Assembly: GCA_035610365.1 (NCBI GenBank)
Contig: CM069432.1
Coordinates: forward strand, 171,428,035 to 171,492,034
Direction of reading: 5' to 3'
Length of the DNA stretch: 64,000 nucleotides
From: Aquatica leii
Taxonomy: Eukaryota > Arthropoda > Insecta > Coleoptera > Lampyridae
Each line of letters begins with the position of its first letter. Positions within the stretch are counted from its first letter, which is position 1. The position numbers were made by a program, and so were the translations under genes. This document shows, one piece after another, positions 23,105 to 36,135 of this stretch. The notes under the pieces are model-generated. The model was not told where the DNA came from, made no database searches, and was given only the letters and a program-made list of their open reading frames with translations.

Positions 23105-24920
23105 TTGACACACTACTAAGAGTAGACAAAAAACAGCAAGTTGTAGGTCTCGTTAAAACCAATAATTATTTTTTTTTCCAACTTTTGGATTTAGGACTTC
23201 GTTTTCGAGATATTTAAGATTTTTAAATTATTGATTTTTGCTAATAACATCTACGTTTTTTAAATTTTTTTGTCACTTCACGATAAGTTTTTAAAGTGTA
23301 TATTAATTAAGATTCTCATGAAAAAAACTTTACAAAAACCATATTAAAGATTTTTCGAAATTTTTTTAATTTAAAAGTTATAAAGATTTCAAAATTGGTA
23401 GCGACGAATAACTTCACTGCGAAAATACCATCGTTTTGTAAACAAAACAAATGATTAGAAATAATTTTTATTTTGTTTAGTTTGTGATAGTTTCTCTGTA
23501 ATAATGAACCATTTTAGTAGAATTAAATACGTTGATAAAAAAAATGGTAGATGAGCGCAAACAACTTGCAAGAAAAGGTTTCCAGATATAAGATGCCCCC
23601 ATCACAGAACATGTTTATCAGAACATAATTGTTAAATTGAAACTGGCAGTATTGAACCACGTCGTGAAGTCAACAACAATAATTGGCCTACAAGAACACT
23701 AGCCTTTAAAAAAGAAGTCTTAGAGCCTGTAGAGGATAATCCATCTATTAGCACTAAAACATAAGAAGGATCTATGAATTGCGGTCATATGACCGTTTGG
23801 AGAGTTTTTTATGAGCAACTATTACACCCGTAATATCTGCAAAAAGTGCAAGAATTATCACCCGATGTTTATCCACCTAGAGTGACTTACTGCTGTTGGT
23901 TACTTAGCAACTTAATCTCTAGTCAAATTTACACAGAACAACGTTTTTCACTGATAAAGAAACGTTCACAAGAGAAGCTATTTTTAATACCCAAAATTCT
24001 CACGTTTACGCCGACGAAAATCATTCGGTTTGTAGCTACCAACGTCAATTTTCCATAAATATATGAGCTATAATAATAAGTTAATATATCATAAGTCTTT
24101 TCATATTCCCAGATCAATTAAATGACAAAAACTATAGACCATTCTTAGCGAACAGACTGGTTGAATTGACTAAAGGACTTTTCTTTAGATGTAAAAATTA
24201 CAATGTGGTTTTACCATAACGGAACCCCTGTCATTTTAATAGACAAGTGAAAACATGTCTTAATAAAATGTTTCCAAATAGATTGGCACAGTAAATTGGT
24301 CAGCGAGATCCATAAGTTTTAAATCATCTAATTTTTTTTCTGGGGACTTATAAATTCCTTAGTGTATGAAGCACCGGTTGCCTCAAAGGAAAATCTAGTC
24401 GCTCGTGTAGTCCCAGCAGGTCACTAACAATTTTAACATTTATTATAAATTAAAAAATAAAAACTAACACAAAATAAATAAAATAAAAATTATTTGTAAT
24501 CATTTGTTTTGTTTTTAACCAAAGTGATTGTTCACTACGAACGTATCCATGTAGAAAAGTTATTCTTTTTAAATCTTCATAACTTAAATTAAAAAAAGTT
24601 TTTAAAAATCTTAAACATGTTTGAAAATTTTTTTATGACAATCTTAATTAATGAATACTTTGAAAATCTATCGTGCAGTTTTTAAATGACCGCATTTTCA
24701 AATTAATTAAAAAGAAAAAAAATTAATACATAAGATTATCTTAAAAACATCTGCGCAAAAAAATTTAAAAGAACGTAAGAACTATCAGCAAAAATAGTTA
24801 ATATAAAAATCTTAAATATCTCTAAAACGAAGACAAAACCTGGAAAGGAATCACTTTTTAGATTTAACTAGATTTACAACTTGCTGTTCTTTGTTCACTC
24901 TTAGTAGATACACCCTCTAT
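23105..24920 (+). mobile_element. Relic mariner-type transposon with ~380-bp inverted repeats
   Basis: Long inverted repeats flank a decayed transposase. Left arm about 23105-23460, right arm about 24500-24920. Matching blocks include ctaagagt-ga-aaa-aacagc, agcaagttgta and gagatatttaagatttt. The right end reads tagatacaccctcta, ending at TA, as expected for TA target duplication. Confidence 0.78.
23540..24420 (+). pseudogene. Mariner-type transposase relic
   Basis: Pieces in changing frames resemble a widespread insect Tc1/mariner transposase. ENPSIST-like (EDNPSISTKT), then a GHMTVWRVFYEQLLHP helix-turn-helix segment, LQKVQELSPDVYPPRV (23840s), CWLLSNLISSQIY, and a segment equivalent to the first catalytic aspartate in which FTDEA is no longer intact. 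Farther on FPNRLAQ and a NHLIFFLGTYK remnant of the DF-LWG-K signature occur. Many stops make it non-functional. Confidence 0.75.
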
Positions 24921-26377
24921 AAATAACAAATCTAATATCTATACGTTTCAATCAAAACTTTGGTTTTTATTTATAGTATATGTAACTAGCTATAATCGTA
25001 ATTACGAGAGGTGTCTTATGACTTATACTTGACCAAATAAGAAAATAAAATAATACAGAATACTTATTTCACTTACTTGTTGCAGTTAAAGAAAGATAAC
25101 TAATCTTTAGAAAGTCAGCGTGTCCCGATAACGTTCTGTCAATTTATGTGTCAGTTTAATTCACATTACAATAAATTAACTGTTAATATGTGTCACAATT
25201 GTTCATCAAGTATATTTAAAAATTAAATTAGTTTTTAGTTTTATTCCGTAATACAAATAGTAGTAGAATTATCTACATTTCAATCCTAGCTTTAGACTTA
25301 AGAAGTACATGATGAGACCGCAGTACATTAATTTCATATCATCCGTTTAATAGCCACGGTCTTTCATTGGGTCAAGTCACATACATGTAACCTACTAAAT
25401 ACATGAAAGTTGCGATATTTTGATTAAAACATTTATTGTTTTAAAATGCCATTTCAGTAATACTAAATATAACTCGTACTGTGTCATACCTATGGTACAA
25501 ATTCATATTAATTTTTCTTTTCCGATCATTAACGTTGTTAAGTTTTAACTTCACATGTGCAACCACCTAAAAGAAAAATACAAATCATTATGACTATTAT
25601 GTAACTGTGTACCACTTCTCCTTGAAACACATTTTAATTTGTCTTAAAACTTTGATTCTAGTTCACTGAACTATTCTTGCTACATACGTTGACAGCTGTT
25701 TTCAAAATCTCAATATTTTATTTTATCGGTATTACAGGTATTCTCTTATTATGCGCGTGCTATTCTATAAGGACATACGTTTCAAAATCTTAAACCTTAC
25801 GTTGCCTATTGATGAGTCATAAGAAACCTCTCGCCATTATGACTATATATCAGCATGACTTGCAATGCCATGTAAAAAAGAAGTGTTCCAATTTTTTTAA
25901 AGTTCTTTTAGACATGTAATTTTTGTTTGGTGCGTTTATAAATAAGTCAGTAATAGTTAATAAATGTATTAGTGTCATAGTTATAAGTCAGGTACTGACT
26001 CGCCACATAAACTAGACAGGGTTGTATTAAAATATTTCAAGTTGTTATAATTGTAACTAGTTTAAACAAGAAAATGTATTTATATCAATTTCTCATATTG
26101 ATTGATTGTTATCTTGCATAATTAATAAAAATGATAAATACCAGATGGTAACATGTCGCCCAATTTTTCCGTAACCTAATATTATTTAATATTTTTGAAA
26201 TTTTTGTTTTGTTATCTTCACTTGTTGAAAATAAAAGTCCAGCGTTATATCAAAATAAAATTTATTGTTTTTCTAAATAATTATTTTCTTTTTAGATATG
26301 TATTCTTTTGACACCAAATTTCTTGTGCAAAATTTTAATATGTGAAATAACTTACTCGATTATATATGTTATAAATA
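24921..26377. other. No gene supported
   Basis: AT-rich spacer with no repeat or open frame I can assign. Confidence 0.45.
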
Positions 26378-26379
26378 TA

Positions 26380-27352
26380 CAGTGCATTTTTTTGAAGGTG
26401 TTCAAAGGGATTTACATTCTAATATTTTATCTTCTTGTTAACTAATGTATCTTTGTAGGTTTGATGCAACTTTTTATTTAAAAAAATTAAATAGACATTT
26501 TTCTACAGAATGCACATTTTGCAAACATGACATCTGCCCTTATTTAATTTATTGTAGCAATTTAAAGTTCAAATAATTACGCGAAAAATGAGTGCGTGAG
26601 AATCACTTTACCTTTGAAATTAGCAAAACATTCTAAACGTAAGTCTTCAATAAATTAGATAATAGATGTCAGTTTGACATAATGTAAAATAATAAATAAC
26701 TATTGTAATAACGCTTTTATTTTAATTGTCTAAATTTGCATCATTCTTATACTTAAATGTATTTCTATTTTCTTCTATTTATGTTAATAGGATTTAATAA
26801 AGTTATACGATTTTATACGTCAATAGAAATTTTGACAAAAATTACAGCTTAAGAATTATCATCCATTATAAAGCATGTTTAAATAAAAAGCTCATTTTTA
26901 ATTACCTATTCTATGTCTAAAATTAAACCGCAGGCCAGAGATGCAGTACATTGCAACATTGGTTGCGTAACAAGCATTTGAAAATAAGGGGTTTTTAATT
27001 AATGAAATTATTAATTTATTTCAATAATTATTTTACTTTATGTCAAACTGACATCTATCATCTATTCATTAAAGACTTACGTTTACAATGTTTTGCAAAT
27101 TTCCAAGGTAAACTAATTCTCACGCACTCATTTTTCGCATAATGATTTGAACTTTAAATGCTAAAATAAATTAAATAAGGAACATATATGGAGTTTGCGA
27201 ATTGTGCATTTTGTAGAAAAGTGTCTATTTTATTTTTTTAAATAAATAGTTATATCAAACCCACATAGATACATAGGTTAACATCTATGGTTAACATGGG
27301 GTCAAAATATTAGCATGTAAATCTCTATGGACACCTTTAAAAAAATGCACTG
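26380..27352. mobile_element. 973-bp foldback MITE with TA target duplication
   Basis: Terminal inverted repeats of about 310 bases begin cagtgcatttttttgaagg and end with the inverse. TA lies directly outside both ends (26378-26379 and 27353-27354). Arms diverge by point changes; about 350 bases between them are unique. No coding sequence is present. The TA duplication and cagtg start fit a non-autonomous Tc1/mariner element. Confidence 0.85.
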
Positions 27353-27354
27353 TA

Positions 27355-28795
27355 CATATCGAAATTTTTTGCATGGGCGACTAAAAAAATAGTTAACAAA
27401 TCTAAACAAAAAATTGTAAACTTGCTATAGAAATTCTCCATGCCTTCAGAAATTTAATTTGGCTGGATATATCTTTCTGTTTATCATTATATACTTTTAC
27501 CGTCTTAAGATTTTGCACTCACTTATACATTCCTTCTCGTACTGTAAAGTTTTATATGCTCTGTTGTAATATTTTGTATTTTGTTGTTGATTAAAATTAT
27601 TAAATAAATTATCGAAAGGTTGAATAATTTCTGATGTTCCAATAGCAACTTACGGAAGAAAATTAAATCTAATATACAAATTCATACTAGCAACAACGGT
27701 ACTGCTAAGAAACTGTGTTGTTAGTTTTCCTTTCATTTTCTGTAATGGGTTGAGGCTATTTTATTATCACCCAATTTCGGCGCTGTGTTTACACTACATT
27801 CTAAATCATTTTTATATAATTTTGTTGTATACTTTCCATAAACAAAATAGTTTTTTAATAAATTATTTCTTGCTAATTTTATAAGGTGGAAAGAATCAAG
27901 CGTAAAAATTATTTTAATTTCTGTATCAAGACTTGATTTTAAAGAAAGATAGACACTCTAGACTTATATTTAAGCGACTTGACAGTTACCAATTGTTAGA
28001 ACCTAGATCACGTACTAATGCACAAACGTTTAATTCGCATGCTATAATAGATCCTTCTGTTATTGAACAGGAACGAAGAGTAATGTATGTTAAGAGTTGT
28101 GTACCGCCAAAGACTTCTTAACCTATGATTTCAAAGCTTCCTTTATTGTATGATATACTCTGTGACATAAAAAATGCAACACCAAGAAAGCTTTAGAATT
28201 TTTGAATCAAACTTGGCAAAAATGCTTAACTAGTCAAAAACAGGCGGAAAGCTTCTAGTGTCTGTGGAGAATTGGCTAATTGCTTAAGTCTTCTGCTTGT
28301 TATCTCCACTAACAAAAGAAATATGTGGGGGTATGGAAACTCGCTATAGACAATTATGAAAAAATCAAATTAAATCCCAATACAAAAAAAAACGTCTTAC
28401 CCCAAATAAAAACTTTTGCTAAGATAGCCACAAAATTCGATTGCATATTCACGTAGAATTGCGTGAAATAACTCTACGGTGAAAGCTTTGTTGAGCGTAG
28501 ACACCGTTAGAAGTCTTTCAGGATCTCGTGAACTGTGGCGCTGTAAATGGCTTATGTCAAGATGTTGTTATCATTCGTCTTACAAACATTCGCCGGTTTC
28601 ATCGTAAACGAATCCCATGTCATTTGTATTTTGCTTCAGTTTCGTTCCGTTCGCTTTTCCTAACCTATCTTTGCTTTTGTCGTTTTATTTGTTATTAACA
28701 AGTCTTTATCAAGACTATTTTATATCGAATCTAGCAGTATTATTGTAAGTAATCTTATTTTTATATTTAGTTTTATTTTTTTTTCATAAATTATA
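27355..28795. other. No gene supported; 5' flank of DD82E element
   Basis: No protein-like frame recognised. A stretch near 28160 (gacataaaaaatgcaacacc) resembles the ends of some insect Tc1 elements, by eye only. The last few hundred bases are probably the leader of the transposase at 28805. Confidence 0.35.
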
Positions 28796-28804
28796 GTGTA
28801 TACA

Positions 28805-30131
28805 ATGACTACAAATAAAGTTATTCACAGTCAAGGACGTGAAATTATTTACAACGTCTATAAGTTAATGCTAAACGAAAAGGAACAAGGGCAACTTTCA
28901 TTACCCTTAAACAACCTGCAAGAAAGAGTTGCAGCTGCTACAGGAGTTGGATTAAGTACGGTGAAGAGAATTATAAAAGAAGCAGATCAAACTCCCGGAG
29001 GCAGTAAATTTTCTTCACCAAGAAAATCTATTAACAAACCAAACCCAAAATCATCCGTAGAAAAATTTGAGGAAGAAATTATTAGAAGAATCATATACAC
29101 ATATGCAGACATTTATCACAAAAGGCCAACAATGAAAGCTGTATTTGAAGAATTAAAAAAAAGAAGAGAATATTAATTTCCAAGGAAAATTATCTTCATT
29201 TAGAAAATTAGTGCATAAAATTGGTTTTCGTTGGAAAAAAGCAGAAGACAATCGCAAGCAGCTAACTGAAAAGTTTGAAATTCGAGCCAAACGAATTGAA
29301 TTTTTACGAAAGTTACAGAAGTATAAAGAAGAAGGTAGAAACATTGTGTACAGTGATAAAACTTATCTGCATAGCTCACATACAGTGCCGAAAAGTTGGG
29401 ATGACGATAGTCAGAAATGCTTAAAATCACCGGTGGCCAAAGGACAACGTTTGATAATTCTACATGCTGGAGGCAAGAAAGGTTTTGTAGAAAATTCTTT
29501 GTTAATTTTTAAGTCTGGACTTAAAACTGGAGATTATCATGACGACATACACCACAAAAATTTTGTAAAATGGTTAAAAGAAAAGCTTCTTCCGAATGTT
29601 CACAAAAATTCTGTTTTGGAGTTAGACAATGCATCTTACCACAATGTTACAATCGAGCTAAATCCAACATTTACGTGGAAAAAAGATGCTATGCAACATT
29701 GGTTGTCAGAACAAGCTATTGCATTTGAAATGCAGGAAACTGAAATTGAGATGTATGTTAAAATTCAAAATAATAAACCAAGCAATAAAATGTATGTTGT
29801 CGATAAACTTCTAGCAGATCATGGCCATTCGGTATTAAGATTACCACCGTACCATCCAGAACTCAATTCAATTGAGAAAATATGGGCACTGGTGAAGAAT
29901 CATGTAGCTGTACACAACACAACATTTAAATTGAATGATGTATGGAAACTGGCAGAATATAAATTCAAGGAAGTTGGTATAACAGAATGGCAAAGTGTTT
30001 GTGCTCATGTAGATCGAGTGGAGGCTAACTACATCAAACAGGAATTAATATGGGATAACGTTCCAGAGCTTATTATAAACATAGGTGACGATGAAGATGA
30101 AACAGATTATTTTTCTTCAGGCAATGATTAA
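28805..30131 (+). pseudogene. DD82E-type (Sailor-like) IS630/Tc1/mariner transposase, one frameshift
   Basis: Starts at ATG 28805 (MTTNKVIHSQGREIIYNVYK) with a helix-turn-helix (ERVAAATGVGLSTVKRIIKE). The frame closes at 29176, just after an A8 run (about 29157-29164); reading with A7 joins it directly to the second frame, which is open to TAA 30131. Part two carries KIGFRWKKA, the first aspartate in VYSDKTYLHS, the second in LELDNASYHN, and the glutamate in PYHPELNSIEKIW. Exactly 82 residues lie between the last two, the spacing that defines the DD82E (Sailor) group. The C-terminus is acidic (GDDEDETDY). The joined protein would be about 440 residues. With a single homopolymer change this is either a very recent copy or an intact gene with a sequencing error. 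Confidence 0.9.
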
Positions 30132-31250
30132 TTCATTTTATTAAAATTGTACATTATGTGTAACACTAATTTTAGTCCTACTTATTTTAAACTGCTATAT
30201 TTACATCAAAAAACATTTTGTTGCTTTTTATAATTTATACTATTTAACTTTTAATCAAAATTAAATTGAAATCACAAAAAAATATGTTATTCATGCTTCA
30301 TTACAGTTTAACTAAGGGCAATTATTATTTCATGTGTATGTAAATATACATAAATATTTGCAATAACAAAATCAAGAAAATAATCTGTATAAAATTTTAC
30401 ATACGGATAAAGTGTCTTTCAAGTATTTACATTGTGTGCGTAACAACTGAAAACAAGAATACATCAGTAGCCGTGCAGTCTTAACTTAAACTTGCCGGGC
30501 AGACACGTGTATAAAAGTCTACGAATAATTGTAATAAAAAGCATAATTACACGTGTTATAAGAACACGATAATACTTCATTTGCAAATACTCAAATTCTG
30601 TGTATTTATATTTCTTTTCAATACATCCAAAACCATTGCCTCTAGAGGTTAATCAAATAAATTGTTAACATGTGCTTAACTTTGTTTTTTAAAAGAATCT
30701 AAAACAATTATAAGTAATAAATAACACAAAACTTTCTACATTAAGCTGTACCTTTGGACATAAAATTACATTCTGTGTCGATGAAACCGATTTCACACAT
30801 TAATGCTTTTACAGTGGTATGTTTATCGTTTAAATGCTGAAAATAATTATAATTGGTTTAATTTAAACATTGAATGTATAAATACCTATGTGATTACTCT
30901 TAAATTGTTAGTTTATTTGTTTGCGGTTTTATAAAATGTAAAACATTACAAACTTTCTAACCTATGTATAGTCGGTAATTTAGATTTCTATAGTGTTTGT
31001 CTTTCAATAAGACTAATGTTTTTGAGATTCACTTAGACTTGTCAAATTTTCAATTTTTTACTTATTAATTGTACTTTTCGACTCAAGGTCACAGTTCACG
31101 ACATACTGAAACGCCTCTAAACGGAAGTCTGTGTTGCACAAACGTTACCGGAATAAATGAAATCGTGCTTTTAAAATTTGGCATTTAACCACCAAAAGTG
31201 GACGTGCCGAAAATAAATCTTATACTCGAAAATTTTTAATATACCACATT
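30132..31250. other. No gene supported
   Basis: 3' flank of the DD82E element, whose end I could not fix, followed by AT-rich spacer. Confidence 0.4.
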
Positions 31251-31254
31251 TTTA

Positions 31255-31515
31255 ACATAACATGCGGCCATAAACAATAACACCCCATACCATAACCCCC
31301 ATAGTGTGGAGAACAAAAAACTGCACATTGCGACGTTCTTCACGTCTACGTCTGATAATCATGCGACCATCGTGCGTTCCAAAGCAGAATCAGGATTCGT
31401 CACTAAAAACCACCCTAAGCCATTTCGTGTCACAATCCAGTCAAAACGTACACCACTCCAAACGTTGTTTTCGATGACGACCCGTCATTTTTCGAACAAC
31501 AGGAAATGTATGCAA
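31255..31515 (-). pseudogene. Tc1-like transposase fragment
   Basis: Minus strand reads MTGRHRKQRLEWCTF, a stop, then VVFSDES with the first catalytic aspartate, FCFGTHDGRMIIRRRRE and GVMVWGV, which is the central part of a Tc1-family transposase. Stops follow W-C-T-F and S-D-E-S. The N-terminal DNA-binding and C-terminal catalytic parts are missing. The open frame on the plus strand here is an antisense shadow. Confidence 0.72.
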
Positions 31516-31559
31516 TCAACAGTTTCATTAAAAAGAAAGATAAAAACAAACGCACGTAG

Positions 31560-33178
31560 ACAAGCTCTGAGAACGAACAAAAAATAAATATGACTTCATC
31601 ATAACCCCACAAGTTAAGGAACTGTCAGTAGTTAAAAGAATAAATATGGAAAGCAACCACAGATTAGTGAGAAGCAGGATAGTCAATAACACCCAAAATT
31701 AAAAAGCAAAAAAAAAATCAAAAAGAAAAACAAAAAAAATGATATAACAGCAAATAAAAAAAAGTATGAAGAAGCATTAGACAATGAATTATTAGCAGGT
31801 GACATAAAAGATGAAAAAGACATAAAAAACAGGAAACAAAATTTCAACAGCAATAAAGAAAGGTTTTTGTAAAACAACAAAAAATAAAACAAGGAGAAAC
31901 GCCAAGATTACCAATACTACACAAAAAATATCGAAGCACTTAGAAAAATTAACAAAACAATAAAAACAATGAGAAAAAATATAAAAGAATGAAACAAGAG
32001 GAAAATACAAGAAGCAATTGAAAATAGAGAAATTACAAAACAATTGCAAAAGAAATTAAGATTGGGAGATTTAATTACAATATCACTAAGAGATGTAAAC
32101 GGTAATTTAATGAAATACCAAGTCCAAGAAAAAATCCACAAAGAAACAGAAGAATTTTACAGAGAACTGTATAATGCAAGAACAAACGTAAACATTAAAA
32201 ACATCGAAAAGAAAATAACCAACGTAAATTCAGAGGATATTCCAAACATCGAAATATATGAAATCAATAAATCACTAAAAGATATGAGAAAAAACAAAGC
32301 GCCAGAAAAAGAACAACCAGTAATAAAAATGTAAAAAGAAAGAGGACAACTACTAAAACAAACAAAAATATTATTGAACTAATACCTGTTAGAAAGAAAG
32401 AAGAATACCGCGAACTTTGGACAATGCAAGCAATACAAGGTGATACAATTTTTCCAAAATTATTTACGTTATGTTTACAATATGTGCTTAGAAAGTGCCC
32501 GTGGGAAAGCAAAAGATTATATATTAACAGAAAAAGATTCAATCACCTAAGAGTTAAACGTAAATAAAGGAAAGACTAAGATAATGATAAATGACTTCGT
32601 AAAACAGAAAACTGATATAAAGTTAGAGGACGAAACTATCAAAATAGTTGCCAGCTACAATTACTTCGAACAACTTATTACACTACAATCGGACAGTCAA
32701 CCAAAAGCAATAGACAGAAGAATAAAACTAGGTTGGGCCGCATTTGGTAGATGGAGAGAAATGCTACAAAGTAAAATCGATCAAAAACTAAAAACAAAAC
32801 TAATGAATCAAAATATACTTCCAGTAATAACATATGTAGCGTAAACGTGAACGCTAAAGGCAAAAATTAAGGTTGATGGAACGTAAAATGCTAGGCATAA
32901 CTCTGAAAGATAAAATGACAAACACATGGATAAAACAAAAAACAAAAGTAAAAGACGTACTTGAAAAAGCGCTTAAATTAAAATGGTCATGGGCTGGCCA
33001 CATTGCAAGAATAAAAAAGGATAGATGAACTAAAAAATAGTTGAATTTAGGCCGAGATCCGAGAGGAGAAGCACAGGAAGAGTAGTAGATTACAACGGGT
33101 TCCAAAAAACGCAGAGCAGGGAACAATAGAAAATCCTCGGAGGAGCCTACATCCGACAACGGATAGATATATAGGCGG
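31560..33178 (+). pseudogene. RTE-type LINE, heavily decayed
   Basis: The 5' part is the end of the apurinic endonuclease (near 31640: SNHRLVRSRIVNN, equivalent to SDHRLVR). Lysine-rich linker sequence follows, then MRKNKAPEKE (NKAPG motif of the RT) near 32290. The catalytic YADD region has been deleted. The C-terminal part resumes at about 32584: NYFEQLITLQSD, DRRIKLGWAAFGRWREML, LPVITYVA, MLGITLKDK and LKWSWAGHIARI. The order and motifs are those of an RTE element, but distinct in sequence from the one at 41-44 kb. Many stops and frameshifts are present. Confidence 0.78.
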
Positions 33179-33195
33179 TTGATTGATTGATTGAC
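33179..33195 (+). repeat. (TTGA)n tail of the RTE
   Basis: Four units of ttga directly after the end of the RTE coding remnant. Short tandem repeat tails are typical of RTE elements. Confidence 0.75.
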
Positions 33196-35700
33196 TCTAC
33201 AAAATAATTTTACAAAGCAATGTAAAATCTCTAATTTCTAAGTAACTCCTTACATCCTGTAAAGTACAACTACATTTGCTGCTGTAATTAGTTATTTACG
33301 AACCAAGTTCGAGAAGAAGTTTTTTCTGCATGATCGTATTTAAATCACGACAGAACCAAGTGAAGGAGTGCTTTAATAGCGCGAATGAGAATGATCTTCC
33401 CGTAAAAACTTTGTACATATTTTTTGTAAAGAACAAATATTCTTTTAATAAGCACATGCAGTCATTTTAATAAGCACATGCAGTCATTTTATATTACCGA
33501 ATATCAAATTTTGATATAGTTACCTTGATGAAAAGTGTAGAGTGCTATAAATTGACATTACATTACAGAATATAATTGTTTTACCCAAAAATTACTAATT
33601 TTACGTTACTTAGTAAAATTACCCTCTAACATAAATTTGCACTTAGTAACGGAGGTATAAAAGTAAAATTACTGTAAATATGATTAGAGATAGCGCAAGG
33701 TTTTTGTTTTATAGAAAATGGTAAATAACATCTTTCTGTTTATTGTACTCGGTAGAGCTACTTTCTTTATAGCATTAAATTCAATTGCATCTTTCTTACT
33801 TTGGAAAGGAATTGTTATTTCAAATTAACTACGCTAATAATTTATTAATAGCTTTGTATCTTTGCTAGTATACATTGTAACATAATAATACCATTAATAT
33901 CATTCGTACAAGCTTTTTCTCTCTTTATTGTTCGTAAGTATTTAATTTGTTTCATTTTTATGCTATCAAATATAAAGAAAAATAGAGTTTCGGTGTGTTC
34001 CACTTACGAAATCAATTGCGTAAGTCTGTTTATCTCATTAACTATAAAATAAGTCTAGGACTTCATGAGAACATAAAGCGCAACGATAAAATAAGCGAGA
34101 AATCCTTGTGGATAAAAGTTAAAAAAAAAACTATAGTACAACATACGAAATGAAATAACATCTTTAAGAAGAAACCAGTAAATTGCAAATATTCTTAAAA
34201 CTACAAAAAAATAAAAAAATCTCATAGAAATTTAATAAAACTTATCTAATTTACAAAAAAACTTGACTGGGTAATTCTACATACCATGCTTACAAAACAA
34301 TGATAAAATTTCAAAGTAAATTTACCAAGCAATTTTACGTTTTTGAGTAAAATAATACTCAAAAAATTATCTACATTTGTAAATATCCTGTTCGGATGTG
34401 GTGTAAAATAATTGGCCCAAATCCAAACAGACATTATTTCTATCAGTGTGCTGTTGTAAAAAGAAGTAAGGCAAAATAAATCTCATAAAGCAAAATTTTT
34501 CTATCATGAAAAGTTTCTTAAGTATTTTAATATAAAATTTAACCATTTATACAAGACAATGTAAGAAAAATTTGTACTGATGGTATTTGAGATTAATTTT
34601 ATATAGTACTGTGACTGTCTGTGAATGTTATTCGTGCTCTGTGTTCTAAATAAAGTGAGAAGTGGAATAAATAAATATTGATTCTCGATGAATAAATATT
34701 TGAATTTAACTATTACTAATAATAATTTAAGTATTGCATACAAAATTAATTAAATCAAAATGTAGCAACTTAATCAAATATACTTCGAACGACGGGTCTT
34801 TGCGTACAATGACAAATGTTATTGTAATTAAACTTGTGATATCTTCTTATGACAACGAGAGAACCTATTAGGTGATTTTATTTTGTAGGATGCGATCATT
34901 GAAATACATTATTAGTGAAAGTTAAAGATGAAAAACGATAAAATACATTTGTCGATTACTGAACGTACATTTACACTAATGTAATTAGACTGGTATAAGC
35001 ACGTGCAAAATTAATGACATTTGTATTTTTATGTTATTTCATATCGTTGCGTAAAAATTAAACTTAGCCTTTCTTCATTGCTTCAAGCAATTTGTTGTTA
35101 TATTATTATTGCATTTCGTAAGTTTACAATTTTTCTAAAGCACTTAATTTTAATTATGTTTATTAACCTTTTTAGATTTTGTCAAAAAAAATTAACGGTT
35201 TTTAGAATCTGTTATTAATGTTCAAAACGCAAGATTAAAATTTAACACTTATTGGTTTTTAGAAGGTAACAATCGCGCTCAATATTTAAAAGCACTCTGT
35301 TAAATTCCAAAACTAAGAATCCGTAATTCTTTATAAGTACACTTTGAGCAAAAACAGTAATAATTATTACATTTTTATTGTAAAACAACAAGTAACTGTA
35401 AGCACAATAAACCACAATTTGAAAAGCAATGAAATAGTGAATTGCCAAGTAACATTTTTTAGAAAGTTGTATTATACGACAAAAATATAATAATAGTCCA
35501 GCTCCTATAAAAATGCTACATATAGATTGTATACGAAGACAATTGCTAAGATAGTACTCTGGAAATAAGAAACTAAGAATACCGAGTTCAATGGTTTTCT
35601 TAGGCAAAACCTGGATTTATTCGAAAAATAGTAAAAAGAAATATTGACAGGATGATAGTACTCAAAACGTTTGCAAACTTAAAAGATAAAACGATAAAAC
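33196..35700. other. No gene supported
   Basis: AT-rich spacer. A 22-bp tandem duplication (ttttaataagcacatgcagt plus ca) lies at about 33443-33487. A 121-codon minus-strand frame (35607-35242) encodes a leucine/isoleucine-rich peptide with possible membrane segments but resembles nothing known, and AT-rich DNA often yields such frames. Confidence 0.4.
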
Positions 35701-35724
35701 AGAAACGTACTTCTCAAAAAGCAA

Positions 35725-36135
35725 CCTTCTTATAGTTCATGGAAAAAATCTGAAATTAAAGATTGGTTAAAGCATCACAATATTAACAATAATAATCATT
35801 TGTGTAATGTTTATTATTGCGAATTAAAAAATTTAACAAAGTACTTAAAGAAAATGCTTAAGGCTGTCACCTTATCATTGCAAATGCAAACAAACTAATC
35901 TGAACTAAACCTAACACATTGTAATCAACGTAATGGTAAATATGCTTTTAGTAACGAAAATCCATTATACCTCTAAGATGAAACTTTAGAAAGTTGTAAT
36001 GATTTCTGGAAAAAGTGCATTAAGCACACAGAAATGGCAATCGAAAAATGACATAATCGAAAACCAGTTCTTATAAATATTGAATTAATGAATTTTAACA
36101 ATAATTCAAATCCTGATTCTGAATTAAGCCAATGA
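35725..36135 (+). pseudogene. IS630/DD82E-type transposase C-terminal relic
   Basis: PSYSSWKKSEIKDWLKHHNI resembles the segment after the second catalytic aspartate in this family (compare TFTWKKDAMQHWL at 29.67 kb). Farther on CNDFWKKCIKHTEMAIEK matches the conserved C-terminal W-x-C-x-H-x-E region, and an N-N-S-N-P-D-S-E stretch recalls the acidic tail. The catalytic positions are absent. Assignment rests on two short similarities. Confidence 0.45.

Noticed and set aside
29150-29180. Programmed ribosomal frameshift in the DD82E gene
   Set aside because: A one-base homopolymer change explains the split more simply; no downstream structure was identified, and this superfamily normally has a single frame.
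31306-31587. 93-codon plus-strand open frame
   Set aside because: It is antisense to a Tc1-like transposase fragment whose motifs (FSDES, THDGRMI, GVMVWG) are clear on the minus strand.
35242-35607. 121-codon hydrophobic minus-strand frame
   Set aside because: No known motif, no repeat context, and composition typical of AT-rich chance frames.
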